Below, one piece after another: positions 18,789 to 28,832 of a stretch of DNA of 64,000 nt. Location: contig NZ_LPWF01000023.1 in assembly GCF_001723305.1 (NCBI RefSeq), forward strand, positions 1 through 64,000, given 5' to 3'. The position numbers were made by a program, and so were the translations under genes. This DNA comes from Methyloceanibacter superfactus. GTDB lineage: Bacteria > Pseudomonadota > Alphaproteobacteria > Rhizobiales > Methyloligellaceae. Below the pieces are notes generated by a model, which worked only from the letters and a program-made list of their open reading frames with translations, had not been told where the DNA came from and made no database searches. Within the stretch, counting starts at the first letter, position 1, and each line of letters starts with the position of its first letter.

Positions 18789-18982
18789 AGGATGAGCCTC
18801 CTTTGACGATGAGATGAATTGTAGACATTGGTCGCAGTGAACGGCCCGTCCTGGCGTTTCCAAGCGGGAAACTTACCCCTTCGCTGTGGGAGTACGTAGG
18901 AAAAATACGACGGGATAACTAGGCAACGATTTTGCCAGCTTCAAAATCTTGTCATGTCGCTGCGAAATTGGAGATCAACTGA

Positions 18983-19019
18983 AAGGAAGGGGACGAGACG
19001 ACATGCGCCCCGTCCCCTG
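18983..19019 (-). terminator. Possible terminator after the first TonB receptor
   Basis: Stem AGGGGACG / CGTCCCCT with a loop of about 15 nt, 30 bp after the receptor stop, followed by a short T-rich run (TTCCTTTC) on the minus strand. The long loop makes this moderate. Confidence 0.45.
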
Positions 19020-19047
19020 AGCTTTGTCACAATACCGGTCGCGACAA

Positions 19048-21812
19048 TCACCACTTAAGCCTGGCACCAGCCATCAAGGTACGGCCCAGGCCAGGCTTCA
19101 CACCGTCCTCACGGTCGGTGATATACAGCTTGTCGGCAAGGTTCTCACCGGAGACGAAGAACACCAAATCGGCATTGGGCATCAAGTTCTGGGGGACCGT
19201 GTAGTTGGCCCGCGCGTTGAGCAGCCAGACGCTCGGCACAAAGCCATTCTCGCCTGAGAAATCACCGCCGTACGGCGTGTTCTGCTCATCGGTGAAGAAT
19301 CCGCCCCGATAGACCCAGCTCACACTGGCGTTCCAACCCTTCACGCTCTCGATGCCGGCGGTCAGATAGGCCACCTCACGCGAGACTTCCGGGATGAGGT
19401 TCCCCACTAGCGAGGTGCCATCTGCATCGGCGCCTTCCGTGATGGTGCCGTCGTTGTAGGTGAAGGTCCCTTCAAGGAACGGATTGAGGTTCCCGCCGAT
19501 AAAGGGCCTGGTGTCGAGTCGCGCATACATCTCCACGCCGGGGATCTCGACCTGATCGAGGTTTGTGTAGACGTTGTTGCCCGCAGCATCCGTCGACGAG
19601 CCCTTTACCTGGAAATTTTCTATCAGCTTGTAGAAGCCCGCGACGTCCAACGTCACACCTTTGATCCCCGTCGAGCGAATGCCGACTTGGTAGTTGTCGC
19701 CGAGCTCGCTGGGCGGTGGGAAGCGAACGTTCGACTCACGCAACACGTTCATGGTCAGACCACGGTTATAACCGCCATACATCGTTGTGTGATACGTGGT
19801 CTTGGGCAGTTCCAAGGATTTGCCTGTCGGGACGGTATGCTTGCCGAGCAACCCCCATGAGAAGCCGATCCCCGGCAGCACGTGCGTCTCGGTGAACGCC
19901 TCGGAGAGAGGATCCCGGTCGACCTCGAACACCGCGCATTCTTCGCCGTCAAAGAATTCCCGGCCACCGATCTCGCATTCCTCGAGTTCCTCGCCCTCAC
20001 CCTCTTCCTCGGACCCGACCCGGATATCCCGCGAGATGCGGTAATGATCGAGACGCGCGCCCGGCACGATGCTGAGCGCCGGCGTAACCGGGATCGAGGT
20101 CTGCAAGAAGAACGACCACGCATCCGCCTGGGTGTCCACATCGAATACGTAAGCGCCCTTCTCATCACCGTCCTCCAGGATCTGCCCCTGCCGCCCGAAG
20201 AAGTTGGCATTCGAGAAGTTGTGGTGCTCGTAGCGAACGCCCGCCTGGATGTCCTGCGTAAGACCGAAGGCGAGCGGGCGATTGGCGAACTCCGTCTGAA
20301 GCGCCGTGCCCACGAAATTGTAGGTCCGCAGGCGGCCGAGCATCACACCTTCCGGGATGACGACTTCGTCATCAAGGAAGAGCGCGGTGAAATCGCCCTC
20401 TGCTGCAGCTGGATTCGCTCCCTCGAAGTTCTGATACCGGTCGCGCCTGTGGTGTTGCCCGTAGATGCGATAGTTCAGGGTCGTGTCGGCGTTGAAATAG
20501 TAATTATAGACGCCCTGCAATAGCAACACGTCGGCGTTGTAGGTGTTGTAGCTCGAGCCTGGGTTGTAGCACGTCTTACAGTGCCCGATTTCTTTGAAGA
20601 AGGCCTCTTCGACGGTGTCGGAGCGAAAAGACGTTTCCTCCTCCTCCTCAAGCTCTTCGTCCTCGGCCAAGTCGCCGCCTTCCTCGTCGCCGTCTTCTTC
20701 TTCCTCTTCAAACTCGAGATTGGCTTCATCGTAATTGTCACGCTGGCGGAAATAGACTGCGGACACGGTCGCGTCCGACTTCACACCCTTCCAACCGAGC
20801 GCTGCATAAAAGTCGTTGTAGCGGAGCCGCTCGCTATCCCAAGCGCCTTGCGCATTGGCGCCGGTATAGGACACGACGGTGCCCCAATTGCCCGACGTTT
20901 TCCGCGTGTGCACATGCCACTTAGCCGCCGAGCCGGCGTCGTCAAGGCTAGGGCCATCCAACGACACCGCGCCGCCTTCACCCGAGATCACGGTCTCGTC
21001 GGGGCCGAACGGCTGGAAGTTGCGGAAGTTGATCGCGCCGAAATTATTGTTCGGTCCGTAGATCACCGAACCACGCACAACCTCGACGGCTTCGAGACGC
21101 TCGGGCGGCGGTGTATAGTGCGTCGATGGGTCGAGCCACAGGCTCATATTGATAGGACGCCCGTCTTCCATCACGAGCACCTTGCGCGAACGCCGGGGGG
21201 CGATCCACGCACACCGATACCGCCGTGACGCGCCAGTCCGTCGTCGGCGACGATATTGACGCCAGGCACTCGGGTCAGGATATCGTTGGTGGTCAGCGGA
21301 TCTTGCTCATCGATCTGCTGCCGCGTCACCCGGCTCGCCGCGCTCGAAAAGTCCTGCAGATTCCCCGGCGCGATGCCATTGACTGGATTGATGGGCGACT
21401 GAGGCGAATCCATCGCCCGCTCATACGCCGCTTCGCCGCCGGGCGGGCCGTAATAGCCGGGCAAGGGCTGCACGATCTGGTTCGGAATGTCGAACTCGGG
21501 CTCGAGGGGTTCCGCAGGCGGAGGAGGAGGCGCTGCCACCACGGGCCGCGGCGCGGGACGGGCACGCGGCTTCGGCGCGGGCTTCGCCTCGGCCTGGGGT
21601 ACGGGCACCGGTTCCACCTGTGGCTGAATAACCTCGACGGGGGGAATTTCATCGTCGTCGGCGGGCGATCCCCCGGAAGCGGGCTGATCCGTGACGGAAG
21701 ACGCCGTCCCGTCGACAGTCGACTCGTCTTCGTTCGTTTGTGCGATGCTTTCCCCCGGCGCGAACATCGCCACCCCGAGCGCGAGCGCGCCCCCAAATAA
21801 GCGCTTCTTCAT
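19048..21812 (-). CDS. TonB-dependent outer-membrane receptor with acidic insertions (one frameshift)
   Basis: Signal peptide MKKRLFGGALALG, a Pro/Lys-rich periplasmic linker, a plug domain (LTTNDILTRVPGVNIVADDG, then LEAVEVVRGSVIYG) and a C-terminal beta-barrel ending in aromatic AGARLKW. One base is missing from a C-run at 21195-21200 (plus-strand G6 where G7 is needed), splitting RGSPP from RRSRKVLVMEDG; restored length is 921 residues. The barrel carries a run of about 25 almost purely Glu/Asp residues at roughly 20631-20721, followed by CKTC, and another acidic Cys-containing loop near 19925-20020. These are unusual and may bind a multivalent cation. Next to xoxF this is a candidate lanthanide or metallophore receptor. 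Substrate not proven. Confidence 0.85.
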
Positions 21813-22398
21813 GTCAGCCCCCCAAGTCCTCTTTGACCTTCGAACATGCGAAGGCTCATTCCCTGTCGGCGGGGCGATATTTTTTTGGGCGAGAGAGGGA
21901 ACGCGAGAGAACTGCGCCAGCCGATTCACTTGGTGGAGAGAAGTATGGCTGCCCGTCTTAATGTCCCCGCGCGAATCCCCCGTCTCGTCACTTGCCCCCA
22001 AGCGACCCTATTGATCGGAGGGGGCGGGGCGATCCAAAAGGCGCCGGGAACACTTTCCGCCACCGCGTTATCGGGGAGCCGGCTGTGGATTGCGGTCTTC
22101 GCTCGAGGCAAAACGGAATCCGTAGATTTCCGCCGTTAGACTCGACCAAACCGGAAAATGCCTCTTGGATTTCTTCCCGGTTTCGCGGAGTGAATCTTTC
22201 TCGCCGAGCGTCACTTCGCGGCGGGCTCTCCGTCGAGCGGCGCGCGTATTTCGGTTGCTGCGGCGCATTTGTCACAGAATTGCCACCACCATAAAAAACA
22301 GACGACGCGCCAAGAAGGCACGCCGTCTGCGGCAGTTTCAGGGTTTGGAAGAGAGACCGGAATCGCGGGCCCTGGGCACGCGATCCCCTAAGTAGCGT
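21813..22398. promoter_or_regulatory. 586-bp gap between the two TonB receptor genes
   Basis: Leader of the first receptor plus the 3' region of the second (both minus strand). Apart from the terminator at 22293-22329 no gene, repeat or known riboswitch was recognised. Short open frames here lack ribosome sites and family resemblance. Confidence 0.5.
22293..22329 (-). terminator. Rho-independent terminator after the second TonB receptor
   Basis: On the minus strand: CAGACGGCGTGCC, loop TTCTT, GGCGCGTCGTCTG, then TTTTTT. The 13-bp stem has two mismatches and lies 70 bp past the receptor stop. Confidence 0.85.
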
Positions 22399-25080
22399 CT
22401 ACCAGAGCTTCACCTTCACGCCGCCATACGCGACCGTCGGTGGCGCCGGCGTGATGGTGCGCGGGTTGGTGAAGAAGTCGTCTCCGAGCTGAGGATCGGC
22501 CGAGGCGCCGGAATTACCGGCAGCCAGATTGAAGAAGGTGCCGAACACGCCGTATTCCCGGTCAAAGACATTGTTGACGAGACCGAAGATCTGGATCCGT
22601 GGCGTAAGGTCGTAGCTCGTGTGCAGATCGACGGTCCAATACCCACCGAGTGGATCGTTCAGATTGGCTTCATCCTGGAAGAAATACTGGCTGCTGACAG
22701 CAAGAAGGTCGCCGCCGAATTTCCACTTCTTCGTGATCCAATAGTCGAAGCCGGCCTTAAATCGATGTTGCGGAATGCCGGGAATGCGATCGCCCGGCCG
22801 CACGAAAATGCAGCGGATCTCTTCCTCTTCGCCTTCCTCGCCGGCCTCGTCCTCGTCGCCGCCGCCACGCTCGAGACATTCGGAGGCACGAGGATTGTCA
22901 GGCGCCGCAAGTTCAAGCGGCGACTCGTAGGTCGCATTGATGAAGGCGTAGTTGGCGTAGCTGAAGAAGCGGTCATTGGTATAGGCGACGCTCGCCTCAA
23001 CGCCCTGACGAAGCGTGTCGCCGCCGTTCTCGAAGACGCCGCGGCCGGCGATCGGCGAGTACACGGTGATGATATCGTCTGTGTTGAGGGTCCGGAACAG
23101 GCCGGCACTCCATTGCAGCGATTCATTGCCCCTCTTGTGCTCACCCCTGATACCGGCTTCCCAAGTATGGGACACCACCTGGTCCAGAGGAGGATCGGCG
23201 ACGAGGAAGCTCTCGATCAGACAGGGGTTCTCCGGATCGGAACAGGCCAGCTCGGCCGCCACCGGCGCGCGGTTGGCTTCAGAGTAACCGCCATAGAGCG
23301 ATAGACCGTTATTGAGCTGATAGGTGGCACCCGCCGCCGGGTTGAAACGCTCGTACTCGCTGGTACCGTCGAGTTCCGGCGCGTTGCCGCTCAGATCCCC
23401 AATTTCGATCGTGGCGTGGTTCCAGCGGCCGCCGGCGGTGACCGCCAACCGTTCCGTGAGATTGAATGTGTCGGAGAAGTAGATGCCGACATATTCGTTC
23501 TCCGTGCCAAGCTCCTTGTTTTCCACCTCGGTTGGTGCGGAGAGAACGATACCGGAGCCCTCGACCACGAAACGCGGCTTGAAGAAGCCAAGCTCGCTGG
23601 ATGCGCCGTAGGTGACATCGCCCTTATCGTAGCTCGCGCCAACCAGGAATTGATTTTCGCGACCGAACAGATCGTTGGTGTTCACAGCCTGAAGCGAGCC
23701 GCCCCAGCTATTGGCCTTCTGTCCGGTGCGGTCGATCGAACCGATCGGCATGCGCAAGGAGTCGAACTCGATGGGGTTGCCCGTCTGATCGAGCGCCTCT
23801 TCTCCTTCGATACACAGGAAGCCTTCCAGGGTGGGATCTCCCTCGCATTCCTCGGCTTCCGAGATATTGCCGTCGTCGTGGCTTTGCCTGAAGTCTCTAT
23901 AATAGGCCACACCACCCAGGGTCGTGGTCTCATTCAGCTTTACCGTGCCGTTGAAGGCCGGCATCAGCATCTCGTTCTTCGTCGTTTGCGGCGACGTGAA
24001 CGTCCGCTGCGGGTCGAGCGCCAGGAGTTGGACCGGCGCCGACGCGGTCACGCCCACGAAATTGTCCGCGCCCGTCAAGTTGAAGTGGAGGTCGACGATG
24101 CTGTTCTTGTATCCGAGATCGAAGAACATGCGCTTGACCTCGGACGACGAGAAATCACGGTAGCCATTGTCGGTGATCCGCTCGCCGCCGAAATACACAC
24201 CCCAGTTGCCGCTCCTCAAACCCGCCTGCACGTCGCCTTCCGCCCGCCCGAATGACCCGGCCGAGAAGACGACTTCACCGCCCTGGTAGGTGAAACCGCT
24301 CTTCATGTTGACGACGATGGCGCCGCCGAGGGCATTGAGGCCATAGACCGGGTTGCCGCTGACCACGGCGACGTTGTCGATGGCGATTTCCGGCAAGAAG
24401 TCCCAGTTCACGTTGTCGCCGAACGACTCGTTGATGCGCACACCGTTTTGGTAGACGGCGAGGCCCTGCGGCACGCCATTCACCGGCGAGGCCTCGAAGC
24501 CGCGATACTGGATATTGGTCTGGAACTCGTTGCCCTGGAGATCGCCGATGATGACGCCGGGAACGCGTTGCTGGAGGATGTCCTGGAACGTGTCGACATA
24601 GCCCTGACGCGCGAAATCACCACCTTGGAGAACGCTGACGCCACCCGGCACCTTGGCCAACGGAAGCTCGGCGCCGGGCACTGGCGACACGGGCACGCCG
24701 GTGGTCGCCGACATGACGCTGCCGTCGGATTGAAGGCCGAGTGGCGCGATCTCGTCGGCAAAGTTTTGCGGGGCGGGCGGCGCCGGGGGCGGGGCTCGCC
24801 TGGCCACGGGCTGGGGCCTGGGCTTGGCTTTCGGTTTGACGGTCTCTGCGACCGGCTTGGGCTTCGGCTGAACCACCTCGACCGCGGGGACCTCCTCTAC
24901 GGCGTCCTCGGCGCTAGCCCCCGGAACCGCTTCTTCCCCAGTCGCCCCGTCCGCGGGTGCGGCCTCGGTCCCTGTGCTTGATTCGGAAGTGGTCGTGTCT
25001 TCTGTCTGTGCGCTGGCCCCGTTTGATCCAAAAAGCACCAAACTGAGCGCCAGCACGCCCCACAGGACGCGAATTGGCAT
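22399..25080 (-). CDS. TonB-dependent outer-membrane receptor with Cys-bracketed acidic loops
   Basis: 893 residues, intact. Signal peptide MPIRVLWGVLALSLVL, Pro/Lys-rich linker, plug (DTFQDILQQRVPGVIIGDLQ, IQYRGFEASPVNGVPQG, PVYGLNALGGAIVV) and a 22-strand-type barrel ending GGVKVKLW. Two extracellular-type loops are acidic and bracketed by cysteines: ECLERGGGDEDEAGEEGEEE followed by IRC near 22803-22882, and EECEGDPTLEGFLC near 23800-23860. It is divergent from the ExbB-ExbD-TonB operon, which probably energises it. The plug is unlike the first receptor, so the two are not recent duplicates. Substrate unknown; lanthanide or metallophore uptake is inferred from location. Confidence 0.88.
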   Translation of the reverse strand: MPIRVLWGVLALSLVLFGSNGASAQTEDTTTSESSTGTEAAPADGATGEEAVPGASAEDAVEEVPAVEVVQPKPKPVAETVKPKAKPRPQPVARRAPPPAPPAPQNFADEIAPLGLQSDGSVMSATTGVPVSPVPGAELPLAKVPGGVSVLQGGDFARQGYVDTFQDILQQRVPGVIIGDLQGNEFQTNIQYRGFEASPVNGVPQGLAVYQNGVRINESFGDNVNWDFLPEIAIDNVAVVSGNPVYGLNALGGAIVVNMKSGFTYQGGEVVFSAGSFGRAEGDVQAGLRSGNWGVYFGGERITDNGYRDFSSSEVKRMFFDLGYKNSIVDLHFNLTGADNFVGVTASAPVQLLALDPQRTFTSPQTTKNEMLMPAFNGTVKLNETTTLGGVAYYRDFRQSHDDGNISEAEECEGDPTLEGFLCIEGEEALDQTGNPIEFDSLRMPIGSIDRTGQKANSWGGSLQAVNTNDLFGRENQFLVGASYDKGDVTYGASSELGFFKPRFVVEGSGIVLSAPTEVENKELGTENEYVGIYFSDTFNLTERLAVTAGGRWNHATIEIGDLSGNAPELDGTSEYERFNPAAGATYQLNNGLSLYGGYSEANRAPVAAELACSDPENPCLIESFLVADPPLDQVVSHTWEAGIRGEHKRGNESLQWSAGLFRTLNTDDIITVYSPIAGRGVFENGGDTLRQGVEASVAYTNDRFFSYANYAFINATYESPLELAAPDNPRASECLERGGGDEDEAGEEGEEEEIRCIFVRPGDRIPGIPQHRFKAGFDYWITKKWKFGGDLLAVSSQYFFQDEANLNDPLGGYWTVDLHTSYDLTPRIQIFGLVNNVFDREYGVFGTFFNLAAGNSGASADPQLGDDFFTNPRTITPAPPTVAYGGVKVKLW

Positions 25081-25484
25081 GTTGTAGTCCCCCGTTAACC
25101 CCGTCCGTTTTCGGACTTATTAGGAATCTATCCTTGCAGAAGGCTAGCATCTACCCGGGGGCCGATCTACCCGGGGGGATCGTTTCTGCCAGGTACGTTA
25201 GTAATGTATTTTTGGCATGCCCATTACCAAAATGTCCGTGGGCAACATGCTTGAATGCACTTCGCCACCACGTTAAATAACCTTCGGCACTTCTAAAAGG
25301 GCCAGTTAGTCTTTGGTTTGTAGGTCGGTCCAACTCGTCGAGACGCCAGGTATGGGCCTGGTGCCCGCGCAAGGTGCCTTAAGCCAAGATCGACGAAAAA
25401 AGCAGGAGCGGCAAGAGCCGCCGGTAAGCCGTTTGGCAACCGAAACCTGATTATCTCGCGCCGGTTCGCTTAGGGAGGTTTTTT
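25081..25484. promoter_or_regulatory. 404-bp divergent promoter region (TonB receptor / exbB operon)
   Basis: Lies between a minus-strand receptor gene and the plus-strand exb operon, so it should contain both promoters. It is locally AT-richer around 25195-25300. It holds the tandem repeat listed at 25149-25178. Nothing else was recognised. Confidence 0.5.
25149..25178. repeat. Tandem 14-bp repeat, possible operator
   Basis: ATCTACCCGGGGG occurs twice with a 16-bp period, each copy containing a CCCGGG palindrome, about 70-100 bp upstream of the TonB receptor start. Such phased copies in a divergent promoter region suggest a regulator site. Confidence 0.45.
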
Positions 25485-25970
25485 GTGCGCTCAACTGCCA
25501 GCAGGGTATCCCGGATCAAGTCCGGGTTCGATCTCTTCAATCTCAGGCACCGCAATATGGCAATGCCGCTTGTCGCCGCGGCGTTGCTGCTTCTGGGTCT
25601 AGGCACGGCGGTCGCCGAGGAGGGAAACATCGCCATTGAGCTGAACAAGCTCGAGGCGCATGACAAGGATTGCCGCGCCTATTTCGTCATCGACAACAAG
25701 AACGACAATTCCTACGAGACGCTGAAGCTCGACATCGTGCTGTTCCGGCCCGATGGGGTCATCGGCCAAAGATTTGCCGTCGAACTCGCGCCACTCAAGG
25801 CCAAGAAGCGCACAGTCAAGCTATTCGACGTTGCCGGGACCGCATGTGACGAGGTCGGCAGCTTCCTCATCAACGAAGTGCTGGAGTGCAAGGCCGATTC
25901 CGGCGAGGTGAGCGACTGTCTTCAGGACATCTCCGTTTCCAGCCGCACCGACAATCAATTGACCAAGTAA
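25485..25970 (+). CDS. Exported or membrane-anchored hypothetical protein preceding exbB
   Basis: 161 residues with an N-terminal hydrophobic segment (MAMPLVAAALLLLGLGTAVA) preceded by a basic stretch. The GTG at 25485 follows a good GGGAGG; the internal ATG at 25557 is possible and would give a conventional signal peptide. The mature part has four cysteines (DCRAYF, TACDEV, LECKAD, SDCLQD), probably two disulfides. It is 11 bp upstream of exbB in the same operon. Family not recognised by name; such genes accompany exbB/exbD in related bacteria, suggesting a periplasmic partner. Confidence 0.75.
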   Translation: MRSTASRVSRIKSGFDLFNLRHRNMAMPLVAAALLLLGLGTAVAEEGNIAIELNKLEAHDKDCRAYFVIDNKNDNSYETLKLDIVLFRPDGVIGQRFAVELAPLKAKKRTVKLFDVAGTACDEVGSFLINEVLECKADSGEVSDCLQDISVSSRTDNQLTK

Positions 25971-25981
25971 GGACGCGTTCC

Positions 25982-26705
25982 GTGGATCAAGAAATCGCAG
26001 TGACCGCCGTCGCCGCCGTGCCCGACTATTCGATCTGGGGCCTGGTCATGCAGGCCGACCCTGTGGTCAAGGGCGTGATGCTCATTCTCGTGCTGGCCTC
26101 GGTGGCCTGCTGGGCCATCATCTTCGAGAAGCTCGTCCGCATCGCTTGGCTCAATGCCGCCGTGCGCCGCTTAGCGCAAAGCGAGGACGGCAGAGCACGA
26201 GGCAAGCTCGCCAGCCGCATTCTGGAGGCTGGAGAGCGCGAACTCGAGACCGAGCAAGAAGACAGCCCCACCGAGAGGCGCTACCGCGTGGAAAACGCCA
26301 TGCGCTTGGCGCTCAAGACCGAGATCCAGCAGATCGAGGTCGGATTGCCCTTTCTTGCCACGATCGGCTCCGCCGGCCCGTTCATCGGTCTGTTCGGTAC
26401 CGTATGGGGCATCGTCAACAGCTTCACCGCTATCGCCCAGCAGAAGGACACCAGCCTTGCCCGTCGTGGCGCCGGGCATCGCCGAGGCTTTGATCGCCAC
26501 CGCACTCGGCCTCGCCGCCGCCATTCCGGCAGTGGTGGCCTATAACCAGATCGCCGTGGCCCTAGGCCGCACATTCGCGCGTGGCAATGCCGCCATCATC
26601 GAGATTGCCCGCAGATTCGCCACCGAAGACGATCGCGAGACGCCCGCGGCACGCCGTTCGCGCGGTGCCAATGTCGAGCCGCTTCGCGCCGGAAAGCACT
26701 CCTGA
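25982..26705 (+). CDS. exbB: ExbB/TolQ-type proton-channel protein (one frameshift)
   Basis: MotA/TolQ/ExbB family. A first transmembrane helix (GVMLILVLASVACWAIIF), cytoplasmic helices, then GLPFLATIGSAGPFIGLFGTVWGI and the third helix ALIATALGLAAAIPAVVAYN. An extra C in the CCC at 26460-26462 shifts the frame between TSLA and VVAPGIAEAL; removing it gives 240 residues. The GTG start lies 11 bp after the preceding gene, and the stop overlaps the exbD start (TGATG). With ExbD and TonB it converts proton motive force into outer-membrane receptor work. ExbB is preferred to TolQ because tonB and TonB receptors are adjacent and no tolA/tolB is seen. Confidence 0.88.
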
Positions 26706-27160
26706 TGGGAATGGCCCTGGGAAATAACGGTGGCGGCGACGACGCCGAGTACCGGCCGATCTCCGAGATCAACATCACGCCGATGGTCGACGTGATGCTG
26801 GTGCTGTTGATCATCTTCATGGTCACGGCGCCGCTTCTCGTCGCCGGCGTTCCGGTGGAGCTACCGAGCACGGCCGCGGCCAAGGTCAGCCAGCCGAAGA
26901 AACCGATGATCGTTTCCCTTGCCGCGGACGGATCGATCTACGTGCGCGAGGAGCAGGTCGACGACACCACATTGGTGCCAACCTTGATCGCACTCCGTCA
27001 GGCCGAGGGCGACACCGTGGTCTATGTCCGAGGGGACAAGAAGCGCCCCTATGGCGAGGTCATGGAGATTCTGGGCCGGGTTGGCGAGAGCGGCTATTCG
27101 CGGGTTTCCTTGCTATCCCAACCGAAAGCCTATGGAAGCGCACCCGGACAGAGCCAGTAG
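26705..27160 (+). CDS. exbD: ExbD/TolR-type biopolymer transport protein
   Basis: 151 residues: short cytoplasmic N-terminus, single transmembrane helix with the essential Asp (ISEINITPMVDVMLVLLIIF), and a periplasmic domain (LAADGSIYVREEQV, VYVRGDKKRPYGEVMEIL). Start overlaps the exbB stop, implying coupled translation, and tonB follows after 22 bp. Confidence 0.94.
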   Translation: MGMALGNNGGGDDAEYRPISEINITPMVDVMLVLLIIFMVTAPLLVAGVPVELPSTAAAKVSQPKKPMIVSLAADGSIYVREEQVDDTTLVPTLIALRQAEGDTVVYVRGDKKRPYGEVMEILGRVGESGYSRVSLLSQPKAYGSAPGQSQ

Positions 27161-27182
27161 GCATTAGGCAAAGCAAACCCTC

Positions 27183-27947
27183 ATGCTCCGTATCGTAACA
27201 TGGCTGGTCTCCCTCGGTGTTCACGCCGCCTTTGCGCTCGCCATGCTTCTGCCCGCCGGTGGCGCTGCCCTCGAGGAGGGAACCGGCGAAGACATCATGG
27301 TCGTCGAGAAGGGCATCGCCCTTCAAGGCTTCGCCAAGTTGGGCGAGGACTCCGTATCGGTCGAGGCCATCGAGGCGCCGCCCGTGTTGATGGCCGCCGC
27401 CCAGCCCCTCGAGCAGGTCGAGGCGATCGAGGAGCAGAAGGAACTTCCGGTCGAGGACGTGCCGGACGTGGAGCCGGTCGAGGATCGGGTTATCGCCTCC
27501 GACGCAGGGCCCGCGCAGGAGCTCATCGAGCCCACGCAGAACGAGATGAAGGAAGCCGAGCCCGAGGTGGTCGAGCAGCCCCTCCCTCAGCAAATTGCCA
27601 CCGTGCAGCAAGAGAGCGTCATCGCCATGCGCGAGAGCTCCGGTGAAGAGAAGAAGGGCGGCGATGCCACGGCCCGCCGCGCGTATCTCGGTAAGCTCAG
27701 GACCCATCTCGAGCGCGCCAAGATCAACCCACGCACGAGCATCATCGGCACCGCGGTGGTGCGGCTGACCGTCAAAGCCGACGGCGAACTTCTCTCCCGC
27801 AGGATCATCAAGAGTTCCGGCTCGAAGGTCCTCGATAACGCGGCGATGGCGTCCATCGAGAAAGCCTCGCCCTTCCCGCCGATCCCCCAGAATGTCGGCC
27901 GCGACACGATCGAGGTCTCGGTCCCCTTCAAGTTCTCGGTTCGCTGA
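27183..27947 (+). CDS. tonB: TonB-family energy transducer
   Basis: N-terminal membrane anchor (IVTWLVSLGVHAAFALAML with the SxxxH-like helix), a long acidic central region rich in Glu/Pro/Val, and a C-terminal TonB domain (ARRAYLGKLRTHLERAKINP, GTAVVRLTVKADGELL, ASPFPPIP). The linker is unusually acidic (EPVED, ELIEP) instead of the Pro/Lys type seen in enteric TonB; the two nearby receptors carry Pro/Lys-rich N-terminal linkers of opposite charge. 254 residues. Last gene of the operon starting at 25485. Confidence 0.93.
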   Translation: MLRIVTWLVSLGVHAAFALAMLLPAGGAALEEGTGEDIMVVEKGIALQGFAKLGEDSVSVEAIEAPPVLMAAAQPLEQVEAIEEQKELPVEDVPDVEPVEDRVIASDAGPAQELIEPTQNEMKEAEPEVVEQPLPQQIATVQQESVIAMRESSGEEKKGGDATARRAYLGKLRTHLERAKINPRTSIIGTAVVRLTVKADGELLSRRIIKSSGSKVLDNAAMASIEKASPFPPIPQNVGRDTIEVSVPFKFSVR

Positions 27948-27963
27948 CTGCGGGTCTGCCGGA

Positions 27964-28830
27964 TCAGTTGAACTCGTAGCCGATGAACACCTTCAAGGCG
28001 ACGTCGGAGGTTTCCTTGGTGAGCCCGAACTGCGCCCCGAGGCTGACCGTGAGCTCCTTGCTCTTCGCGTAGACATCGTCGTCCCCACCCTCGTCGTCAT
28101 CGTCCTTCCCGAACGTGTAGTAGAAGGTCGGACCGATGCTGTGCAGCTGCTCATCGAAGGGCCCGGCATTGGCCATGTCGTCGATCTCACCAAACATCTC
28201 CACGGCGAGCCACAGCTTCGAGTCCATCATCTCGTATCGACCCTGCCAGCCATATTCGAAGCCGAACCCCTCCTGATCGGCCATATGCCCCTGCTCCTTG
28301 AAGAACAGCGGGTTCAGCACCAACACAAAATTCGACTTAGCCAGCTCGACGATCGGCCCGAAGTGGATGTCCGGGGGCGCCTCATCGCGCGCGGCGAACA
28401 CCGGCGTCTCCGTGCCGCCCTGAAACGAGAGGCCCAGCCCCTCCCCATTCCGGGTGATGAGCTCCACCTGGCTCTCGAGCTCGATGGCACTCAGCCGGAA
28501 GTCGTCGCCGACCGGCTCGTCGAATGCATGGGTGACGGCAATCAGCCAATGGCTGGTGATGCTCATTTGAAGCTCGAACTCGTGACTCTGGTGGAGCGGC
28601 GCCTCCTCGTCGTCGGGCAGTACGTCCGCGTCGAGCTCCACCGGCGAAATTCCTGCCGGCAGTCCTGAATGCCAGGCACCGCGATATTGCAGCTGGACTT
28701 CGCCTGGATCGATCGTCGATTCCTGGATTTCGAACTCCGCGAGCGCAGGCGCGCCGGAGATGGCGAGGATTGCCGTAGCGCCGAGCAGCCGCCGGCTGCG
28801 AGCGAGGCGTTGGTGCAGCCCCCCCGCCAT
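27964..28830 (-). CDS. Exported outer-membrane-like protein, paralogue A (acidic loop)
   Basis: 288 residues with a signal peptide (LLGATAILAISGAPALA). The mature part alternates polar and aromatic residues and ends in an aromatic C-terminus (KVFIGYEFN), as in small outer-membrane barrels. A loop near 28060-28110 reads GKDDDDEGGDDDVY. It is clearly paralogous to the next gene (shared LQYRGAWHSGLP / AEYRGASHWGLP, LHQSHEFE / LRQSHEIE, GPFDEQLHSIGP / GPFDAQSHVLGP). Two bp separate the pair. Family not recognised; a role in solute passage or surface binding near the TonB system is inferred. Confidence 0.78.
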   Translation of the reverse strand: MAGGLHQRLARSRRLLGATAILAISGAPALAEFEIQESTIDPGEVQLQYRGAWHSGLPAGISPVELDADVLPDDEEAPLHQSHEFELQMSITSHWLIAVTHAFDEPVGDDFRLSAIELESQVELITRNGEGLGLSFQGGTETPVFAARDEAPPDIHFGPIVELAKSNFVLVLNPLFFKEQGHMADQEGFGFEYGWQGRYEMMDSKLWLAVEMFGEIDDMANAGPFDEQLHSIGPTFYYTFGKDDDDEGGDDDVYAKSKELTVSLGAQFGLTKETSDVALKVFIGYEFN

Positions 28831-28832
28831 CG

